In this document: piece by piece, positions 33,786 to 39,316 of the stretch | How the letters are laid out: each line of letters starts with the position of its first letter | How positions within the stretch are numbered: position 1 is the first letter of the stretch | Source of the DNA: Rhizobium sp. Q54 | GTDB taxonomy: Bacteria; Bacteroidota; Bacteroidia; Flavobacteriales; Flavobacteriaceae | NCBI GenBank assembly: GCA_943328505.2 | Contig: CALQAH020000020.1 | Location: 1 to 39,316 of the forward strand | Direction: 5' to 3' | Length of the DNA: 39,316 nt | Program-made: the position numbers and the translations under genes | Notes under the pieces: model-generated | The model's database searches: none | Seen by the model: only the letters and a program-made list of their open reading frames with translations | What the model was told of the DNA's origin: nothing

Positions 33786-34647
33786 TCCCGGACAAATTCA
33801 ATTTTTTTGAATTTGTCCTTTTTTTTGTCCTCTGCGAAAGTCCGTTATTACTGGATATTTTTAAAAATAGTGGGTTCAAATCTGCGGTTCGAACTTTTTT
33901 ATTTTCGAATTGGAATTTTTTCGGGAATATCGAACCAATTATTCTTCGTTTACCCTCAATATCCGATTCATTATATTGATATTCAATAGATTCTAGCTTT
34001 GTTAAAGCACTTTCGTAAATTTCAATAACTCTCTTTTTATCTTTTAGTTCAACTTCATTGGATTTTAATTCTTCTTGAATTGCATCATATCTTTCTTTTG
34101 CAATTTTATACTCTGATTTTTCAATATTTCCTTCAATGTATAAATCCTGTAACCGTACTAATTTATCTTCAATATTTTTTACTTTTTCATAATGTTTAGG
34201 TCCAAGTTCTGATTTTCCCGTTTGCTTCAATAATTGATCTTTTATCATTTCAACTAATAGTTTCCGAACCGGTTTATCTAAAGTAATTGATTGAAGAAAA
34301 TCTGCAAACCATAGATTTGCATCTTCAAGTCGGTATCTTTCATTACAAGGGCTAATACAATGGTAATAGGTGTAATGCTTAGACCTGCCTTTTGAAGAAC
34401 TTGCAGTTAACGGTGTTGAACATGTTGGACAAGTTAAAAATCCTTTAAGAGGAAATTTTTCATTTATTTTTTTATGGGCAGTATGGTACTTTTTACATCT
34501 ATTATTCAAAACATCCTGTACTTTTAGAAAAAGTTTTTTAGTAATTATTGGTTCGTGTATTCCATTAACAACAGTTTCTTCTTCGTCTTTATAACCTTTG
34601 ATAAAAACACCACCGTAATATAAGTGGTTTCTAAAAATTGAAAGAAA
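33742..34647 (-). pseudogene. Large serine recombinase, C-terminal remnant
   Basis: 301 residues remain open, from just after an in-frame TGA at 34648-34650 to a TAA in the tRNA anticodon loop. Visible parts are: the end of a recombinase domain (RNHLYYGGVFIKGYKDE, HEPIITKKLFLKVQDVLNNR), a zinc ribbon (CPTCSTPLTASS ... YYHCISPC), a long coiled coil (KVKNIEDKLVRLQDLY, then EELKSNEVELKDKKRVIEIYESAL), and the tail GDEGFEPPTLWV, which is tRNA-Val read backwards. The N-terminal catalytic resolvase domain with its serine is missing. Large serine recombinases integrate mobile elements; this fragment cannot. A later TTG (34509) would give a shorter frame, but the family similarity continues upstream of it. 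Confidence 0.85.
33790..33826 (+). terminator. Intrinsic terminator of tRNA-Val
   Basis: A perfect 12-bp stem, GGACAAATTCAA (33790-33801) and TTGAATTTGTCC (33807-33818), with a T5 loop and eight T after it. It begins 4 bases beyond the tRNA CCA and lies in the recombinase reading frame on the other strand. Confidence 0.92.
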
Positions 34648-34727
34648 TCATAATTACCTCTAGACAACGAATGTTATCTCCTGAACTACTTTCCTATGAA
34701 ATGGGATTAATTCAAACTACAGAAAAA

Positions 34728-34850
34728 ATGGAAAATAATAAAATAGCAACCTATGTTTTAATTGGTGTGTTTGTAACAATTACAATAGGAATAATTTCAT
34801 ATACAGTTTACCAAATCCACCAAGAAAACAAAAGAAAAAAACTAAATTAA
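34728..34850 (+). CDS. Small single-helix membrane protein (possible remnant)
   Basis: 40 aa from the ATG at 34728: MENNKIATYVLIGVFVTITI then a basic tail (NKRKKLN), so one membrane helix with positive-inside ends. A longer frame runs upstream through an ATG at 34671 or a TTG at 34638 into the recombinase remnant. It lies between the recombinase break and a hairpin. I do not recognise it; it could be real, a relic of the element, or chance. Confidence 0.35.
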   Translation: MENNKIATYVLIGVFVTITIGIISYTVYQIHQENKRKKLN

Positions 34851-34863
34851 GTCTAAGCAAAAA

Positions 34864-34903
34864 AAATCAGTGATAATAGCTAATCATCGCTAATCACTGA
34901 TTT
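34864..34903 (+). terminator. Possible terminator hairpin after the small ORF
   Basis: Perfect 11-bp arms with an 18-base loop; the right arm ends in TTT and is followed by AATC. Only a short T-tract, so modest support. Confidence 0.4.
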
Positions 34904-35107
34904 AATCTAGTTGAAATTAATAATAAGCGGTTTTTATCGGCAATTACCGATGATTAGTTGTTTTAAGCATTAATTTTTTACCGATGAAATCATAAAAAAA
35001 CATCTTTTTTTTAACCCTTGGATATAACTATATTTAAAAAGAGTTGTTTTGTATTTACAAAAAAAGGGCTTTGTATAATATATCCAAAACGGAATTCATA
35101 GAAAAAA

Positions 35108-35126
35108 GTGTAGAAATTTTATACAC
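35108..35126 (-). terminator. Weak intrinsic terminator of the giant surface protein gene
   Basis: GTGTA (35108-35112) and TACAC (35122-35126) pair around a 9-base loop. On the minus strand the stem is followed by six T. It lies about 95 bases beyond the stop codon. Confidence 0.45.
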
Positions 35127-35222
35127 CCTTAGCAATCATTTTTAAATCATTATTAATTAGTTTTTGATACTCTCTAAAGGTACTATACCATAAAATCTGT
35201 AAGTTACAGTAAAGCTTTACTA

Positions 35223-38200
35223 TTATCTGACCACTTTTTTAACTACTGTAATATCATCTTGTGAAGTTACCTGAATTAATAACATTTCATTGGCTAAACC
35301 AACACTTATTGTTGTTTGAGACGCACTAACATTTCTATGCTCTTGAAGCAATCGGCCTCTTACATCAAATACTTTTACATTGGCCATAATAACATTTCCT
35401 GAATTAATAACAAAGTCATTTATTTCGTTTTTGTAAATGACAACTTGATTGCTATTGAATATTTGGTCGTCAACAGCTAACTGAGATTGATACACCACTT
35501 CAAATCGGTTATTAAAAGTACCCGCATCTGATGAAAAAGTATAGGCACCAGCAGTCAAACTATGCACTACTGCGTTCAAATTATCTCGTAAAAATATTTC
35601 TTGCCCTGAAGTAAATAATCCATCAACATGATCAATAGCTATAGTATAATTTCCTGCAGTAGTAACTTTATATTTCATTGGAACAAAATCAGTGACATCA
35701 AACGGCAATGGTCTTCCTTGAATAACATAATCTTCGCCAGCAATAGTGGTTGTGAGCGAAATAGGACCGTCATTAAAAAATCTACTATCAGTATCATCTA
35801 AGCCAAGTGCAGAGTTGGAAAAGTATCCCACTACCGATTGTGAAAATCCGGCAGTAGTATCTGTCATATTCAACCAAATTCTGTTCGCCTCTATAGTTGT
35901 TAAAGAGTTTTCAGGTGCTCTAAAAAATTGATTAGCATTATTCCCAATTCTTTGCCCATTGTTAAAAGCTAAGGTAGTTGCTCCAACTTTTGCACGCACA
36001 AAAAAACCTTGCCCTGTTTGTATAATACCTGCAGGATCTTCTGTATATGCCTGACCATTATCTCCATAAGTACTCGTTGCAGTGTTCCAAGTACAATAAG
36101 AAGGACTAGAAGTGTTGCTGTTGGTCTTTCTCCAAAAATATAAGGTAGACTCAATATTGTTGCTATTTTCTGATGCAAATTGCGAAATACTTATGGGTGA
36201 GGGATAAGGATTTCCCACGGCATTGTATCGATCACCTTGATTTATAATAGAGACATTTTGAGTACCATTATTAGGTTCACCTGTAAATTGTCCATTCCAA
36301 ATAGCCCCAGTTGTCGGATGGTTGAAAGGCAAACGGATTAAGTACCCTTTACCTAAAGTAAAAGGAGTAGTTGATGGAGAAGGAACAGATTGGTAAAATC
36401 CTGTAGTAGCAGGTGCATTTATAGTTGAATTATAAGTATAAAAACGAATATTTGGACTAATAGATGTTAATGGTGAAAATGCCAATAAGTTTTGATTAGC
36501 AACAGGTGATGACCACAACGTATAATCCAAACGAATTAATGGGTTTGAATTACGTTTTACTATAGTTGAGCCCGAACCTGTATTTGCCACATTATTTGTT
36601 TGTAATAAGTTTGCATTATTTTCAATGGTCAATGTACCATTATTACTAATCACATCTGTAACGGTTAGATTGAATGTTGGGTTTACTTTTAATGTTGTTC
36701 CTGTATCTAATAGTAAACTATTGATAGTGACATTTGAATTAATTTCAGGATAAGCTCCTGCCGAACTAATCCTAACTTCTGCAGTTGGTAAAGGAACACC
36801 ACAAGACCAATTTTCTGATGTTGTCCATGATGTAGTAGTTCCAATCCAATTATTAGTATTAACAGTCATTAATATGCTATTTGATGTAGCAGGCGAACCA
36901 GTAGGACATGTTGCATTTGATGTCAGCTCAACCGTTACCGCATCATTATTTGCCAATGTGGTAGTCGTATAGGTTGAGCTGTTTGTACCAACATTTCCGC
37001 CATTTAACTTCCACTGATAGGATGGTGAAGTTCCACCATTGGTTGGTATAACTGTGAAAGTTACACTTGTGCCGGAACAAATAATATTATCCGCATCACT
37101 GGACGTTATGCTCACACTAACGGCATTATTAGACGTAACCGTTACCGAACCCGACAAATTACTGGTTACAGTTCCACAACTGCTATTCGTAACCTGACAA
37201 TAATAATATAGTGTGCCTGCTGATGCAGTAGAAGTTGTATAAGAATTTGTTTGCGCTCCACTACCACTGCCCAAATTGGTAACACCTGTTGTACCAGCTG
37301 CATTTGTAGCGCTGAACCATTGATAAGAAGTAGCACCAGTTGCAGTTACGCTTAACGCTGTAGCAGATGCATTCTGACAGACCGTTTGTGTACTGTTAGA
37401 AGGATGTGCAGTGATTACAGGATTGCTGATAGAAAGACTATTGAAGAATAAGTCATAGTTGGAGCCATTACCCGAACCACCATTGTAAAAACGAATTTGT
37501 GCAGGCACTTGTCCACCACTTTGTGTAGTGAAGGTTCTACCTGTAAAGGATACAGTTGTACCTCCTTTACCGGTTATATAAATAGCATAAGTATTGGCTC
37601 CGCTATAAGCAATTGATACATCCAAACCACCGGCTGTATATCCAACTCCGGATAAATTTGCGCCGGCGTTGTCACTGATCATATAATTTGATCCGCCGCC
37701 TGTAAAGTAAAAGCCCATTAAATTTTCTCCGCTTGCATTTTGCAGATTAAAGCCAACACTATATGAATTATCAATCCAGTTATTATCCATTGAGAAGCTG
37801 ATTGTATTTCCAATGGACATTGATGCGGTACGCACAGCATTAGCAACAGAACCATTATTTGCAAATAAGCCCCAAGAACGTGATCCTCCGTTATTGATGT
37901 CTGAAGATCCGGTAAAAAATCCTGCTGTTCCTGATGATGACAAAGTCCACGCGCCAAAGCCAGATGTGTTATCATTTTGAGAATTAGTCCACGCGCTGTT
38001 GTAAGTTGAAAGAGATGCATTACTTACGTTTGCAGCAGAAGCTACGGTCAATGTAAGCGTGTTTGAATTTGCAGTACAGGTCCCGTTGGTAAGCGCAGCC
38101 CGATAATAGGTTGTAACAATAAGATTGGGGGTAGTATAACTGGTTGAAGTTGCCCCGCTGATATTACTCCAACTTGAATTATCCTCCGATCTTTGCCATT

Positions 38201-39316
38201 GAATCGTTCCTGTATGCCCCGTTAAACTTAAACCCGTACTTGAATTTAAGCAGAGGGAAGTAGATGATGCAGATGCTGTACCTCCTACTGCTTGTGCATT
38301 GAAAGTAACTGCTCCCGAAACATTACTTCTGGCAGTAGATCCGCAAGAACCTGTGACTACGCAATAATAATATAATGTGCCTGCAGACGCACTTGTTGGG
38401 GTATACGTTGCTGTTTGTGCTCCGTTATCACTACCCAGATTGGTAACTGACATAGTTCCTGCAGCATCAGTAGCGCTAAACCATTGATAAAAAGATTCGC
38501 CCGTAGCTGTTACAGACAAACTGGTACCACTAACGGTACAAGTACTTTGAGAGCCAGTAGAAGGATGAGCCGTTATGATTGGCCTGCTTATTGTCAAACT
38601 ATTAAAATACAAATCGAAACTACCACCACTACCTGCACCGGCACTGAAAAAACGAATAATTCCAGGCACACGACCTGCTGCTGGATTAGAAAAAGTTCTT
38701 CCGGACATGGTTGTAGTAGAACCATTTCTAGGAGTGATACTTATATCGTAAGTGGTAGCTGAAACGTAAGTAATAGTTATATCAAGACCATTAGTTGTAA
38801 AAGGAACTCCTGTTGAAATATTTGAACCGGCATTATCAGCAATTTCATAGTTAGTAGCACCGCCACGAAAATAAAACTCCATAAGATTTTGCCCACTACT
38901 ATTTTGCAGACTAATCCCTACCGATCCGGGACCTGATGATGATATCGAATTGTTATCCATTGAAAAACTAATAACGTTTCCAACATTCATCGTAACTGTT
39001 CGAGTGGCATTAGAGAAGTTAGTACCTCCCCCTGTCCCTCCGGAATACATACCCCAGGCATTAGATCCACCATTAAGGATACTCATCCCAGTACTACCTG
39101 AACCGGCAGCATAATGCCCTCCTCCACCTCCACTAGATAAAGACCAGGCACCTAATCCGGATGTATTATCATTTTGACTGTTTGGCCAAGTACCCTGACC
39201 AACACTGACCGCTGCAGATGCACAATAAGAGTATGTTAAAACAACTTTACCTGCGCCACCAGCACCACCTGAACTTGAACCTGCTATAGTATTATATCGA
39301 TATGCACCACCACCAC
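35223..39316 (-). CDS. Giant secreted repeat protein (adhesin-like) with T9SS type C sorting signal, 5' end missing
   Basis: 1,363 residues are visible and the frame is open to the right edge; the Met at 39086 is not the true start. From the edge: a Gly-rich stretch (GGAYRYNTIAG, GGAGGAGK), then two homologous modules of about 390 residues (copy A about 39190-38300, copy B about 37993-37135). Each runs from NSQNDNTSG...GAW through SFSMDNN, a lectin-like beta-sandwich, to an Ig-like domain with SYQWFSAT and YYYC. Another Ig-like domain sits between them and one follows (about 37130-36870). A beta-rich region (NWIGTTTSWTTSENWSCG), a long Bacteroidota surface-protein region and the C-terminal sorting domain (NSGNVIMANVKVFDVRGRLL ... 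KKVVR) complete it. This signal resembles the ChiA-like type C rather than type A. Likely cell-surface adhesion; ligand unknown. Confidence 0.85.
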   Translation of the reverse strand, partial: GGGAYRYNTIAGSSSGGAGGAGKVVLTYSYCASAAVSVGQGTWPNSQNDNTSGLGAWSLSSGGGGGHYAAGSGSTGMSILNGGSNAWGMYSGGTGGGTNFSNATRTVTMNVGNVISFSMDNNSISSSGPGSVGISLQNSSGQNLMEFYFRGGATNYEIADNAGSNISTGVPFTTNGLDITITYVSATTYDISITPRNGSTTTMSGRTFSNPAAGRVPGIIRFFSAGAGSGGSFDLYFNSLTISRPIITAHPSTGSQSTCTVSGTSLSVTATGESFYQWFSATDAAGTMSVTNLGSDNGAQTATYTPTSASAGTLYYYCVVTGSCGSTARSNVSGAVTFNAQAVGGTASASSTSLCLNSSTGLSLTGHTGTIQWQRSEDNSSWSNISGATSTSYTTPNLIVTTYYRAALTNGTCTANSNTLTLTVASAANVSNASLSTYNSAWTNSQNDNTSGFGAWTLSSSGTAGFFTGSSDINNGGSRSWGLFANNGSVANAVRTASMSIGNTISFSMDNNWIDNSYSVGFNLQNASGENLMGFYFTGGGSNYMISDNAGANLSGVGYTAGGLDVSIAYSGANTYAIYITGKGGTTVSFTGRTFTTQSGGQVPAQIRFYNGGSGNGSNYDLFFNSLSISNPVITAHPSNSTQTVCQNASATALSVTATGATSYQWFSATNAAGTTGVTNLGSGSGAQTNSYTTSTASAGTLYYYCQVTNSSCGTVTSNLSGSVTVTSNNAVSVSITSSDADNIICSGTSVTFTVIPTNGGTSPSYQWKLNGGNVGTNSSTYTTTTLANNDAVTVELTSNATCPTGSPATSNSILMTVNTNNWIGTTTSWTTSENWSCGVPLPTAEVRISSAGAYPEINSNVTINSLLLDTGTTLKVNPTFNLTVTDVISNNGTLTIENNANLLQTNNVANTGSGSTIVKRNSNPLIRLDYTLWSSPVANQNLLAFSPLTSISPNIRFYTYNSTINAPATTGFYQSVPSPSTTPFTLGKGYLIRLPFNHPTTGAIWNGQFTGEPNNGTQNVSIINQGDRYNAVGNPYPSPISISQFASENSNNIESTLYFWRKTNSNTSSPSYCTWNTATSTYGDNGQAYTEDPAGIIQTGQGFFVRAKVGATTLAFNNGQRIGNNANQFFRAPENSLTTIEANRIWLNMTDTTAGFSQSVVGYFSNSALGLDDTDSRFFNDGPISLTTTIAGEDYVIQGRPLPFDVTDFVPMKYKVTTAGNYTIAIDHVDGLFTSGQEIFLRDNLNAVVHSLTAGAYTFSSDAGTFNNRFEVVYQSQLAVDDQIFNSNQVVIYKNEINDFVINSGNVIMANVKVFDVRGRLLQEHRNVSASQTTISVGLANEMLLIQVTSQDDITVVKKVVR
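37135..39190 (-). repeat. Two-module internal duplication in the giant surface protein
   Basis: Modules start with WPNSQNDNTSG (copy A) and WTNSQNDNTSG (copy B), with the shared ATCATTTTGA at 39168 and 37971 (offset 1,197 nt). They end with SGAVTF and SGSVTV near 38300 and 37135 (offset about 1,164 nt), so copy A is about 11 residues shorter. Protein similarity is high; DNA has drifted, so the duplication is not recent. Confidence 0.85.

Larger units (their letters stand above)
34851..35222. other. Non-coding region with several small dyads
   Basis: About 370 bases without a gene between the small membrane ORF and the end of the giant surface protein. Arms 34864-34874 (AAATCAGTGAT) and 34893-34903 form an 11-bp hairpin. 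34936-34940 pairs with 34947-34951. 34880-34889 (CTAATCATCG) can pair instead with 34948-34957. A weak minus-strand terminator is at 35108-35126. Otherwise AT-rich with nothing recognised. Confidence 0.6.

Noticed and set aside
33888..33905. GGTTCGAAC as a second tRNA 3' end (attachment site)
   Set aside because: Only the T-loop-like core matches; neither the T-stem nor the acceptor stem is present, and it is recombinase coding sequence.
33723..33989. Plus-strand ORF starting inside tRNA-Val
   Set aside because: Its first third is the tRNA itself and its terminator; the rest is antisense to the recombinase remnant.
38484..38762. Plus-strand ORF antisense to the giant surface protein
   Set aside because: A Thr/Ser/Arg-rich translation of the complementary strand of a Gly/Ser/Thr repeat region.

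Overview
The window is a stretch of ordinary Bacteroidota chromosome, most likely Flavobacterium or a close relative in Flavobacteriaceae (inference). The evidence is AT-rich DNA, promoters of the Bacteroidota type (TTTG, 19-20 nt, TAnnTTTG), type IX secretion (T9SS) C-terminal sorting domains, a tRNA-(ms2io6A)-hydroxylase, group III truncated haemoglobin, and protein sequences that read like flavobacterial orthologues throughout. Nearly all of it is coding. There is no rRNA, CRISPR array, intact insertion sequence or prophage.

Layout. 1-5.3 kb: the start of an S46 dipeptidyl-peptidase at the left edge, then a minus-strand run hpt-adk-CNNM/CBS protein-obg-secreted M43 protease. 5.4-11.4 kb: a glycosyltransferase, miaE, purK-purE and an M3 oligopeptidase. 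11.5-15.7 kb: a UbiA-like membrane protein, gcvP and a truncated haemoglobin. 15.8-19.9 kb: a plus-strand envelope-type group (KAS III, degenerate methyltransferase, GT2 glycosyltransferase, MlaE/MlaF-type ABC transporter). 20.0-25.7 kb: eight co-directional minus-strand genes (DoxX, DinB, NRDE, membrane-anchored ATP-grasp, LysE-like, SDR, SprT-like, manC), several overlapping and three starting at TTG. 26.0-33.6 kb: acyl-CoA dehydrogenase, anmK, glutamate dehydrogenase, tonB facing a DUF4468-like gene and exbD-exbB, then folC. 33.7-35.2 kb: tRNA-Val(UAC) and the C-terminal remnant of a large serine recombinase whose reading frame ends inside the tRNA, the scar of an integrated element. 35.2 kb to the edge: a giant secreted repeat protein with a C-type T9SS signal, cut by the right edge.

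How the genes work together. purK/purE, hpt and adk cover purine synthesis, salvage and nucleotide balance. gcvP, glutamate dehydrogenase and folC touch one-carbon and amino-acid metabolism. exbB/exbD/tonB energise outer-membrane uptake. The two T9SS substrates and the KAS III/GT/Mla group concern the cell surface.

The most interesting non-coding signals are these. (1) A two-copy dispersed element (9271-9349, 16897-16996) has long imperfect inverted arms, a compensatory base change between copies, and unrelated hairpin cores. (2) The recombinase frame, the tRNA and the tRNA terminator share the same DNA. (3) A tandem repeat carries the purK start codon. (4) CTTTGNNN octamer arrays lie in sense orientation immediately before two start codons. 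(5) A 26-bp intergenic repeat recurs inside purK. I found no clearly new multi-gene system.
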